Shown here: positions 8,382 through 15,052 of the stretch, piece by piece
Layout: the number at the start of each line of letters is the position of its first letter
How positions within the stretch are numbered: position 1 is the first letter of the stretch
NCBI GenBank assembly: GCA_003282055.1
Contig: QCAD01000017.1
Location: 1 to 16,541, forward strand
DNA length: 16,541 nucleotides
Reading direction: 5' to 3'
Source: Pelagibacteraceae bacterium AG-339-N18
GTDB taxonomy: Bacteria > Pseudomonadota > Alphaproteobacteria > Pelagibacterales > Pelagibacteraceae
Made by a program: the position numbers and the translations under genes
Notes under the pieces: model-generated
Told to the model about the DNA's origin: nothing
The model's database searches: none
Seen by the model: the letters and a program-made list of their open reading frames with translations, nothing else

Positions 8382-9209
8382 TTAAGATATTTTAATTGGT
8401 GGATACTTAATTATTATTTCATTAGTCCATTGATTTATCATTTTAATTCTATTATCAGCAGATGGGTGCGTGCTTAAAAATTCTGGTTGGGCTTTGCCTT
8501 TATTTTGCCCTTTCATTCTTTCCCATATTTTTTTAGTCTCTCGAATGTCATAACCAGAGAGAGATGAAAAAATCATTCCTAAATAATCAGCTTCGCTCTC
8601 TTGTTTACGATTAAAAGGGTTCATAATTCCTATTTGTGATAATAAGCCAACAGTATTCATTCCTGTAACACGATTGACACTTGATAATTTTCCACCACTT
8701 AAAATATCTATAACTTGGGTTCCAGTATTTAATAGAACTCCTCTACTAGCTCTCTCAACAGAATGTTTGGCAACCGCATGAGCAATTTCATGACCCATTA
8801 CAGCAGCTAAACCATTGGTATTTTTTGTAACTTCTAACATGCCGCTATAAACAGCTATTTTACCACCTGGCATACACCATGCATTCTTAATTTTTTTATT
8901 ATCAATTAGGATATATTCCCAATCAAAATATGTTGTTGGATCTGGTAAATTAGACTTTTCAAAATAAATTGATATAGCATCTTCCATTTTTGCACCGATT
9001 TCTTTTATTTCAGCAAGAGATTTAGAATCTTTGATTAATTTTTCTTTTTCTTTTACTTTTTCATAAATTTGTGCTGCCTGCGCATTTAATTTAGCCTCAG
9101 GTATTAGCTTTAATTGCTTTCTCTTAGTGATTGGTGCTGTAGAGCATGCGTTCATAAGAAATCCACAACAACTACAACCTACATAAGTTAAAAATTTTCT
9201 TCTATCCAT
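8382..9209 (-). CDS. Secreted M48-family zinc metallopeptidase, probable Tat-exported lipoprotein
   Basis: This is a 275-residue M48 peptidase of the periplasmic BepA/LoiP type, the group linked to outer-membrane protein quality control. The zinc motif HEIAH lies at 140-144 within MGHEIAHAVAKHS, the third ligand is in ESEAD (204-208), and STHPSADNR at 246-254 holds the His (H248) that corresponds to the BepA regulatory His region. The N-terminus MDRRKFL matches a twin-arginine export signal. It is followed by an unusual Cys-rich stretch (C12, C14, C15) and by MNAC ending at C22, which may be an acylation site although Met at -3 is atypical. The TPR repeats found in BepA are absent. An AAGGA sits 9 bases before the ATG, one of the few Shine-Dalgarno sites in the window. 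The substrate is unknown. Confidence 0.9.
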   Translation of the reverse strand: MDRRKFLTYVGCSCCGFLMNACSTAPITKRKQLKLIPEAKLNAQAAQIYEKVKEKEKLIKDSKSLAEIKEIGAKMEDAISIYFEKSNLPDPTTYFDWEYILIDNKKIKNAWCMPGGKIAVYSGMLEVTKNTNGLAAVMGHEIAHAVAKHSVERASRGVLLNTGTQVIDILSGGKLSSVNRVTGMNTVGLLSQIGIMNPFNRKQESEADYLGMIFSSLSGYDIRETKKIWERMKGQNKGKAQPEFLSTHPSADNRIKMINQWTNEIIIKYPPIKIS

Positions 9210-9236
9210 TTTAATAAGTCCTTGATAATATACTGG

Positions 9237-9280
9237 ATTATGAATCTTAATAATAAAATATTATTAATATTATTCATAAT
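9237..9280. repeat. 44-base nested palindrome between divergent M48 peptidase and DUF502 genes
   Basis: The outer arms ATTATGAAT (9237-9245) and ATTCATAAT (9272-9280) are exact reverse complements. Inside them, TTAATAATA (9247-9255) and TATTATTAA (9259-9267) are also exact reverse complements around a 3-base AAA loop. Eighteen base pairs are possible, with a 1-base bulge on the left and a 4-base bulge on the right. The element fills much of the 107-base divergent gap. It could be an operator, an RNA hairpin or a fortuitous AT-rich symmetry. It contains the start codon of the candidate micro-ORF at 9240. Confidence 0.6.
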
Positions 9281-9317
9281 ATCAATAACTTTTGTAATAT
9301 ATTCAAGTTATAAATAA
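9240..9317 (+). CDS. Possible 25-residue single-pass membrane microprotein ahead of DUF502
   Basis: An ATG at 9240 opens 25 codons ending in TAA at 9315-9317, and that stop shares its final A with the DUF502 start (TAATG), the same junction as gyrA-coaD. The product would have a short polar N-terminus (MNLNNK), a hydrophobic core of about 15 residues (ILLILFIISITFVIY) and a short polar tail (SSYK), as expected of a tiny membrane protein. I do not recognise it. Against it: AT-rich DNA readily encodes Ile/Leu-rich peptides, no strong Shine-Dalgarno is present, and the ORF coincides with a palindrome that may be the real functional element. Confidence 0.3.
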   Translation: MNLNNKILLILFIISITFVIYSSYK

Positions 9318-9937
9318 TGGTAAAAATAAAGAAAAAAAAATCATTAAGCTTAGTTCTTAGAAACTATTTTATAACCGGGGTGGTGGTATTAATACCTATT
9401 GGTTTTACATTATATCTGAGTAAGATTTTAATAGGGGTTTCATCCAAAGTAATTCCACCTAATATAAATCCTAATAATTATCTCCCATTTGCAATTCCTG
9501 GAATTGAAATTATTATCTCGATAATTTTTATAACTATTGTAGGGGGTTTATCTTTATCTTTCTTAGGCAAACGGATTCTTAAACTCATCGATGATTTATT
9601 TAAAAGAATTCCAGTTTTAAGAACTATTTACTCTGCAATAGTTCAAATGACAGAAACATTTTCCAATAAAGATGAAAATGATAAAAAAAGTGTTGTTTTA
9701 ATAGAATATCCTAGAAAAGGTGTTTGGGCTGTTGGTTTTGCAACAAAAGAAAATAAAGGTGAGATGGCTGAAAAAACTAAAAAAAAATTAATCAATGTTT
9801 TTGTTCCTACAACACCAAATCCTACAAGTGGTTTTTTACTTATGTTCCCAATTGATGAAGTTATATATTTGAATATGACATTTGAGGAAGCATCTAAATT
9901 TATTGTATCTGCCGGGACATCCACAGGTAAAAATTAA
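9317..9937 (+). CDS. DUF502-family inner-membrane protein
   Basis: This 206-residue protein belongs to the DUF502 family (bacterial and plant membrane proteins of unclear biochemical role). A basic N-terminus (KIKKKK) precedes two predicted transmembrane segments at about 17-40 and 60-84. A cytoplasmic or peripheral domain follows, with the family hallmarks KRIPVLRTIYSAIVQ (96-110) and VFVPTTPNPTSGFLLMFP. No enzymatic motif is evident. No Shine-Dalgarno lies before the ATG, which overlaps the stop of the candidate micro-ORF by one base. The 3' end overlaps the converging recG by 4 bases: the two stop codons interlock within TTAA at 9934-9937. I recall DUF502 next to recG in other alphaproteobacteria, but no function follows from that. 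Confidence 0.9.
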   Translation: MVKIKKKKSLSLVLRNYFITGVVVLIPIGFTLYLSKILIGVSSKVIPPNINPNNYLPFAIPGIEIIISIIFITIVGGLSLSFLGKRILKLIDDLFKRIPVLRTIYSAIVQMTETFSNKDENDKKSVVLIEYPRKGVWAVGFATKENKGEMAEKTKKKLINVFVPTTPNPTSGFLLMFPIDEVIYLNMTFEEASKFIVSAGTSTGKN

Positions 9938-11982
9938 ACGATATCATTTAATATATCAGCTTGGTCATATAATTTCATTAAAATTTTATATTTCGTTGTA
10001 TCAATTTTATTTTTTTCCATAAATCTAATTTCTTTCTCAGCTAATTCAAATAAATCACTATTTAAAACTGGATCTGCAAGTTTAAAAATCTTAACACCAC
10101 TTTGTTTAAAACCCAAAATATCTCCATATCCTCTTATTTTCATATCTTCCTCTGAAACTTTAAAACCGTCATTCGTATTCTTTAGAATTTTAAGTCTTTT
10201 CTTCGCATTTTCTGTTAAAGATGATTTAATCATTAGTATGCACGTTGCCTCTTTTAAACCTCTTCCAACTCTGCCTCTCAATTGATGGAGTTGAGAAAGA
10301 CCAAATTTATTAGCGTTTTCAATAACGATAACATTCGCATTTGGAAAATCAATACCAACTTCAATTACTGTTGTAGATACTAAAATTTTAAATTTTTTAT
10401 TTAAAAATTTGTTTAAGATGCGATTTTTTTCCTCCAAGTCTATTTTTCCATGTAATAAAGCAACTTCGTTTGGGAAAATTTTATTAAGATACTCAAATTT
10501 CTTAACTGCTGAAGTATGATCAATTTTTTTTGACTCTTCAATTAATGGACAAACCCAAAAAATCTGATTTTCTTTTGTAATTTCTTTTTTAATAAATTTA
10601 ATTACATCTTTTATATTGGATTCAAGTTTACTGTATGTTTTTACATCTTTCCTAAATTTAGGTTTTTCTTTAATAATTGACAAATCCATGTCACCATAGA
10701 TTGTCATAGTAAGTGTTCTTGGTATTGGTGTTGCTGACATTAGTAAAACATCACAATTTGTTCCTCCTTTATCCGAAAGTTTTTTTCTTTGATTAACACC
10801 AAATTTGTGTTGTTCATCGATAATTATTAATCCTAAATTTTTAAATATAATTTTACTTTGAAAAATCGAGTGAGTTCCAAATAAAATATTTATTTTATTT
10901 TCAGAAATTTGTTTTTGAATTCTTTTTTTAGCTTTATATTCAGATTTACTTGATAGAATATCAATCTTTAAATTATTAAAAATTTTATTCGCTAGCTTAT
11001 AATGTTGCATTGCCAATATTTCAGTTGGCGCCATAATTGCAACTTGAAATCCTGCATTGACAACGTTGTATGCGCTCAATAGAGCAACAATTGTTTTACC
11101 ACTACCAACGTCACCTTGTAAAAGTCTAAACATTTTTTGATTTGATCTAAGATCGTTATTTATTTCGTCCAAAGTCTTTCTTTGATCGTTAGTGAGCTTA
11201 AAATTGATTTTAGATAAGATTTTTTTTTGAAGAATATAGTCAATTCTTTTTTTTTCTTTTTTAACTTTTTTAATTTTTTTTCGTATATCGGAATGAACAA
11301 GATAAGAAGACAAAATTTCATCGTATGCTAATCTCTTATAAAAATCTGAATAATATTTGCCAATATTTTCTGGTTTATGTAATTCTAAAATAGCCTGGTT
11401 CCAACTTATTTGATTAAATATTTTCATAACATTTTGACTATGCCATTCGTCGAGCTCTGGTAGTTTACTTAAAATTTGATTGATAATTTTATTATAAACA
11501 TTCTTAGAAATACCCTCTGTTAATGAATAATTATTATGTTTATTTTTGATAAGAGAAGCATCTTCTGAAATATATTTTGGGTTTGTTATTTGGTACTTAT
11601 TTTTATAAAAGCTAATTTTTCCGCTAATTGTAATTTCTTTATTTAAAGGTAATATCTTTTTTACATATCCCTCAAAACTATTAAAAAAAATACAATCAAT
11701 TTGACCTGTTTCATCTTTACAATAGACTCTATTAGGCAAGTTTCTAACGCGAGGAAAATTATATTTAAATGGTATAATTGTTATAGTTTGAATTTCACCT
11801 ATTTTTAAATCTTTTATTTTTGTCGATATACTTCTATCAGTATAGGATCTTGGTAATTTCCATAACAAATCAAATATACTATGAATTTTTTTCCTTTTTA
11901 ACAGGTTAGAAGTTTTTACTCCAACACCTCTAAGATTTTTTAAATCTGATAGTAAAAAATTATATGTATTATTATTGCTCAT
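9934..11982 (-). CDS. recG: ATP-dependent DNA helicase RecG
   Basis: RecG is a double-stranded DNA translocase that remodels stalled replication forks and branch-migrates recombination intermediates. The 682-residue protein is full length. A helix-hairpin region near residues 15-30 (LRGVGVKTSNLLKR) leads into the OB-fold wedge domain (about 60-140). The SF2 helicase core has Walker A GDVGSGKT (290-297), motif II DEQH (389-392), SATPIPRT (416-423) and motif VI QLRGRVGR (567-574). The RecG-specific C-terminal motif GYGDILGFKQSG is at 618-629. It converges on DUF502 with a 4-base overlap and is divergent from sdhE, with only 23 bases between start codons. Any upstream promoter must therefore overlap sdhE sequence or give a nearly leaderless transcript. 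Confidence 0.97.
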   Translation of the reverse strand: MSNNNTYNFLLSDLKNLRGVGVKTSNLLKRKKIHSIFDLLWKLPRSYTDRSISTKIKDLKIGEIQTITIIPFKYNFPRVRNLPNRVYCKDETGQIDCIFFNSFEGYVKKILPLNKEITISGKISFYKNKYQITNPKYISEDASLIKNKHNNYSLTEGISKNVYNKIINQILSKLPELDEWHSQNVMKIFNQISWNQAILELHKPENIGKYYSDFYKRLAYDEILSSYLVHSDIRKKIKKVKKEKKRIDYILQKKILSKINFKLTNDQRKTLDEINNDLRSNQKMFRLLQGDVGSGKTIVALLSAYNVVNAGFQVAIMAPTEILAMQHYKLANKIFNNLKIDILSSKSEYKAKKRIQKQISENKINILFGTHSIFQSKIIFKNLGLIIIDEQHKFGVNQRKKLSDKGGTNCDVLLMSATPIPRTLTMTIYGDMDLSIIKEKPKFRKDVKTYSKLESNIKDVIKFIKKEITKENQIFWVCPLIEESKKIDHTSAVKKFEYLNKIFPNEVALLHGKIDLEEKNRILNKFLNKKFKILVSTTVIEVGIDFPNANVIVIENANKFGLSQLHQLRGRVGRGLKEATCILMIKSSLTENAKKRLKILKNTNDGFKVSEEDMKIRGYGDILGFKQSGVKIFKLADPVLNSDLFELAEKEIRFMEKNKIDTTKYKILMKLYDQADILNDIV

Positions 11983-12005
11983 TAATTAATAATATAAGTA
12001 AAAAA

Positions 12006-12266
12006 ATGAATTTCGAAATAGACAAATTAAAAAAAAGACTTTTATACAGATCCCAGTATAGAGGAACTAAAGAAATGGACAAATTAATTGGATCATTTGT
12101 AAAAGCTCATATTAATATATTAGATATCGAAGAATTAATTGAATTAGAAAGATTCTTAGAGTTAGATGATGACAACCTTTATAAATTTTACAATAATCAA
12201 AAATCCGAAATTATTAATACTGATAACAAAATAATGAATTTGTTTAAAAATTTTATTTATAAATGA
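12006..12266 (+). CDS. sdhE: FAD assembly factor SdhE (succinate dehydrogenase flavinylation)
   Basis: SdhE (YgfY/Sdh5 family) promotes covalent attachment of FAD to the succinate dehydrogenase flavoprotein. The chosen start gives 86 residues, the usual length. The family signature RGxxE is visible as RGTKE (19-23), followed by the acidic helical segment DIEELIELERFLELDDDNLY (40-59). An in-frame ATG at 11964 would add 14 residues, but it lies inside recG and lacks family similarity, so I reject it. The ATG at 12006 aligns with the typical N-terminus (MNFEIDKLKKRLLYRSQYRG). No Shine-Dalgarno is present. The gene ends 4 bases before the 3' end of the oppositely oriented tRNA-Ser. Confidence 0.9.
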   Translation: MNFEIDKLKKRLLYRSQYRGTKEMDKLIGSFVKAHINILDIEELIELERFLELDDDNLYKFYNNQKSEIINTDNKIMNLFKNFIYK

Positions 12267-12270
12267 TAAA

Positions 12271-12360
12271 TGGCGGAGAGACTGGGATTCGAACCCAGGA
12301 AAGAGTTGCCCCTTTGCCGGTTTTCAAGACCGGTGCTTTCAACCGCTCAGCCATCTCTCC
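12271..12360 (-). tRNA. tRNA-Ser (anticodon UGA)
   Basis: This is a 90-base class II tRNA read on the minus strand, with encoded CCA (12271-12273) and G discriminator. The acceptor stem GGAGAGA pairs with TCTCTCC. The anticodon stem CCGGT/ACCGG encloses CTTGAAA, which gives anticodon TGA. A long variable arm, characteristic of serine tRNAs, lies between the anticodon and T arms with AAAG/CTTT pairing. The T arm is CTGGG-TTCGAAT-CCCAG. The 3' end abuts sdhE (4 bases). On the plus strand the 5' end lies upstream of rarD. Confidence 0.97.
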
Positions 12361-12443
12361 TTGTGCAAGGTTTTATAATTATAATTATTTAATTCAACCA
12401 TAAAATAGTCTATTAAACATTAATCTATTAAATTCATTAATTT
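12361..12443. promoter_or_regulatory. Divergent control region of tRNA-Ser and the rarD-tmk run
   Basis: This 83-base AT-rich gap must supply promoters in both directions. For the tRNA, minus-strand -10-like hexamers TATAAA (12372-12377) and TATAAT (12378-12383) are close enough to give a very short leader, but no well-spaced -35 is convincing. For rarD, TATAAT also reads on the plus strand at 12380-12385. Adjacent imperfect direct repeats, TCTATTAAACATTAA (12409-12423) and TCTATTAAATTCATTAA (12424-12440), end just before the rarD ATG. I can assign no regulator. Confidence 0.35.
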
Positions 12444-13322
12444 ATGAACCATCATTTTAATAAAGGTTTTCTTCTCACTTCTTTAGGATCCTTTTGGTGG
12501 GGTTTTATTGGCGTTATTTATTTCGAATATGTAGCTTTTATAGGACACATAGAATTAGTTGTTCACAGATGTTTGTGGACTACTGTAATGTTAGCTATCA
12601 CGACTTTTTTTTTCAAAAAGTGGAATATTTTTTTTGATTTGATTTCCAAAAAAAAAAATCTTTTTTATCTTTTCCTATCAGGCTTATTAATTTTTACAAA
12701 TTGGGCTATTTGGATTTATGCCGTAGCAACCGAAAAAATTATTGATGCCAGTTTCGGATATTTTATAATGCCAATATTAAGTGTATTACTAGGTTATATT
12801 TTTTTTAGGGAAAAACTTAATAAAAAGAGAATTTTTTCAATTGTGTTAGTTTTTTTATCTATTTTAATTATGATATTTTTAAATATCAAAACGCTCCCGT
12901 GGGTTGGCATAACAGTTGCTTTAAGTTGGGCTTTTTACAACCTTGTAAGGAAAAAAATTAATGTTGATACTGATATAGGTCTTTTAATAGAGAGTTTATA
13001 CATTTTACCTTTTGCATTAATTTGTTTTTACTTCATATATGATAAAGGACTTAATGATTTTAGTTTAAATAACTTTGGATTAAGTCTATCTCTTCTATTA
13101 GCAGGACCAATGACTGTGATTCCTTTATTTCTTTATGTCAAAGGGGTTGAGTTAATCGGTCTAGGTGCTACAGGAATGATTTTTTATATCACACCAACAT
13201 TGCAGTTTATTTTAGGCTTTTTTTATTACAATGAGGAATTTTCAGCTATAAAATTAGTGAGTTTTATTATTATTTGGATTGCTGTTATTATATATCTAAG
13301 AGATCTTTATGAAAATAATTAG
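12444..13322 (+). CDS. rarD: RarD-type EamA-family transporter (putative permease)
   Basis: This is a 292-residue inner-membrane protein of the drug/metabolite transporter superfamily, RarD group, with roughly ten hydrophobic segments along its length. RarD-like features include the opening GSFWWGFIGVIYFEYV (16-31), the HRCLWT motif at 41-46, the FTNWAIWIYAVATEKIIDAS region and GYFIMPILSVLLGYIFFREKL. RarD was named after a chloramphenicol-sensitivity locus. The natural substrate is unknown and cannot be read from the sequence. The 3' end overlaps mltB by 14 bases, so this gene heads an overlapping run of cell-wall genes. That positional link need not mean a shared function. Confidence 0.88.
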   Translation: MNHHFNKGFLLTSLGSFWWGFIGVIYFEYVAFIGHIELVVHRCLWTTVMLAITTFFFKKWNIFFDLISKKKNLFYLFLSGLLIFTNWAIWIYAVATEKIIDASFGYFIMPILSVLLGYIFFREKLNKKRIFSIVLVFLSILIMIFLNIKTLPWVGITVALSWAFYNLVRKKINVDTDIGLLIESLYILPFALICFYFIYDKGLNDFSLNNFGLSLSLLLAGPMTVIPLFLYVKGVELIGLGATGMIFYITPTLQFILGFFYYNEEFSAIKLVSFIIIWIAVIIYLRDLYENN

Positions 13323-14310
13323 TCAAATTTTATTTCTGCTATTTGCAACAATATTAAATAGTTATGCAGACCATGATGTTAATTTTAATAAGTGGAAAAA
13401 AAGTTTTAAAAAAGTTGCGTTAGCTAATGATATCACAGAAAAAACTTTTGATAATGTTATGCAAAATACTAGATTTTTGCCTAAAGTAATAGAATATGAT
13501 CGATTTCAACCTGAATTCTATGAAGATACAAAAACTTATGTAAGTAAACGAACCTCTAATAAGAAATTAAAAAAAGGTTTAGATTTCTACCGTGACAATA
13601 CAAAGTTAATAAATATAGTTGAAAATAAATTTGAAATAGAAAAAGAATTACTTTTATCCTTAATGGGTATCGAAACAAATTTTGGGACTTATGTTGGAAA
13701 AATGGATATTTTATCTTCACTTGCAACATTAAGTTATGACAAAAGAAGATCTGAGTTTTTTTCAAAAGAGCTTTTAACTTTATTAAAATTAATTGATGAT
13801 GATCAGATTAATTACAAAACATTATACGGATCCTGGGCAGGTGCATTTGGATTTTTTCAATTTATGCCATCCACAATACAAAATTACGCATTTGATTATA
13901 ATCAGGATAATTATATAGATTTAAAAAACTCTGAAGATGCATACGCCTCTGCTGCAAATTATTTAAATAAGATAGGATGGAAAAAAAATGAATCTTGTTT
14001 TAAAAAAATCGAGTTAAATAAAGATATACCAATTAAATTTTTAAATGTTTCGGCTAAAAAAATTCATAGTAAAAAAAAAATAAAATCCTTTAAAAAATAT
14101 ATAAAAAACTATTCTGATTTAAATATAACTAATGAAAACCAAAAAATAGCAATAATAACACCTGATAAAGATATTATACCTGATGCACAAAGTTTGAGTC
14201 CTGCTTATATAGTTTTTCATAATTATGAAATAATTTTGAAATGGAATAGATCTTTGAGATTTGCTCTTGCTGTGTGTACTTTAAAAGATAAATTAAAAAA
14301 TGAAATTTAA
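13309..14310 (+). CDS. mltB: Lytic murein transglycosylase, MltB-like (GH103)
   Basis: This enzyme cleaves peptidoglycan glycan strands to 1,6-anhydromuramyl ends in the periplasm. Of the 333 residues, the first 20 are a probable signal peptide (MKIISQILFLLFATILNSYA) with cleavage near Ala20. No lipobox Cys is present, so it should be soluble, unlike E. coli MltB. The catalytic Glu is E122 in GIETNFG (120-126). The substrate-groove motif GSWAGAFGFFQFMPST is at 174-189, with Phe-Phe where related enzymes have more polar residues. The C-terminal NYEIILKWNRSLRFALAV stretch is typical of the family. The gene overlaps rarD by 14 bases and the downstream lipoprotein gene by 11. The mltB-rlpA-dacC-tmk order, which I recall from alphaproteobacteria, supports the call. 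Confidence 0.92.
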   Translation: MKIISQILFLLFATILNSYADHDVNFNKWKKSFKKVALANDITEKTFDNVMQNTRFLPKVIEYDRFQPEFYEDTKTYVSKRTSNKKLKKGLDFYRDNTKLINIVENKFEIEKELLLSLMGIETNFGTYVGKMDILSSLATLSYDKRRSEFFSKELLTLLKLIDDDQINYKTLYGSWAGAFGFFQFMPSTIQNYAFDYNQDNYIDLKNSEDAYASAANYLNKIGWKKNESCFKKIELNKDIPIKFLNVSAKKIHSKKKIKSFKKYIKNYSDLNITNENQKIAIITPDKDIIPDAQSLSPAYIVFHNYEIILKWNRSLRFALAVCTLKDKLKNEI

Positions 14311-15052
14311 TATATATATAATTTTTAGTATTTTGTTTTTATTATTGAGTTGTGATCAATACTCAAGAACAAAATCAGAAAAAATAGTTAAAACATTTGA
14401 AAAAAAATATAGTAATAGTGGATTTTCATTAATTTATAGTGAGGAATTAAAAATTAAAAAGATTGATCAAAGATCTCTTACAATATTTCATAAAACTTTA
14501 AAAAAAAAATCTTTTGTAAAAATTAGCAATCCTTTAAATGGAAAGTCTTTAATAGCGGAAGTAAGATCGAATAAAATAAAATTTTCACCATTTTACAATT
14601 CAATAATTACTGAGAGGATAGCAAATGAATTAGAATTAGACTTAAATGAACCGTATACTGATATTACATTAATCTCTAAAAATTCTACGTTTGTTGCAAA
14701 AAAATCCAAAACTTTTGAAGAAGAAAAACAAGTTGCTGAAAAAGCACCTATTGATGGCATTAAAATTAGCAATCTTATTTCCCCTGATAAGAGTAACAAA
14801 AAACCAAAAAAAAAAGTTAAGTTTTCATATTACATAAAAATAGCGGACTTTTACTATAAAAATTCCGCAAAAAATACGATGAATAAAATTAAAAAAGAAA
14901 TTAGATTAAAAAACTTTAAGATCGTTCAACTATCTAAAACAAATTTTAGGTTATTATTGGGACCTTTTAATGATATAAATTCCTTAAAAAACTCATTTGA
15001 GAAAATAAACTCTTTGTACTTTGAAAATCTAGAAATAATAAAAGATGCTTAA
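14300..15052 (+). CDS. Degenerate RlpA-like lipoprotein with C-terminal SPOR domain
   Basis: RlpA proteins are septal, peptidoglycan-binding lipoproteins, some of which are lytic transglycosylases acting on denuded glycans. This 250-residue product has a lipoprotein signal ending LLLSC (C18), followed by Asp19, which in E. coli favours inner-membrane retention. Residues about 40-126 match the RlpA double-psi barrel by eye: SLTIFHKTLKKKSFVKISNP (59-78) aligns with the LTAAHxTLPxGTxVxVTN block. The Glu of the usual NGExFD motif appears to be Lys53, D56 and H64 remain, and the NDRGP block is replaced by RSNKIKFSP (89-97). A Lys/Glu-rich linker leads to a SPOR domain (about 175-247) with the hallmark FRLLLGPF. 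It overlaps both neighbours, by 11 and 8 bases. Catalysis looks doubtful, while glycan binding is plausible. Confidence 0.75.
   Translation: MKFNIYIIFSILFLLLSCDQYSRTKSEKIVKTFEKKYSNSGFSLIYSEELKIKKIDQRSLTIFHKTLKKKSFVKISNPLNGKSLIAEVRSNKIKFSPFYNSIITERIANELELDLNEPYTDITLISKNSTFVAKKSKTFEEEKQVAEKAPIDGIKISNLISPDKSNKKPKKKVKFSYYIKIADFYYKNSAKNTMNKIKKEIRLKNFKIVQLSKTNFRLLLGPFNDINSLKNSFEKINSLYFENLEIIKDA

Noticed and set aside
11964..12005. N-terminal extension of sdhE from an upstream in-frame ATG.
   Set aside because: The extra 14 residues lie partly inside recG on the other strand and do not resemble the family. The ATG at 12006 gives a normal-length SdhE.
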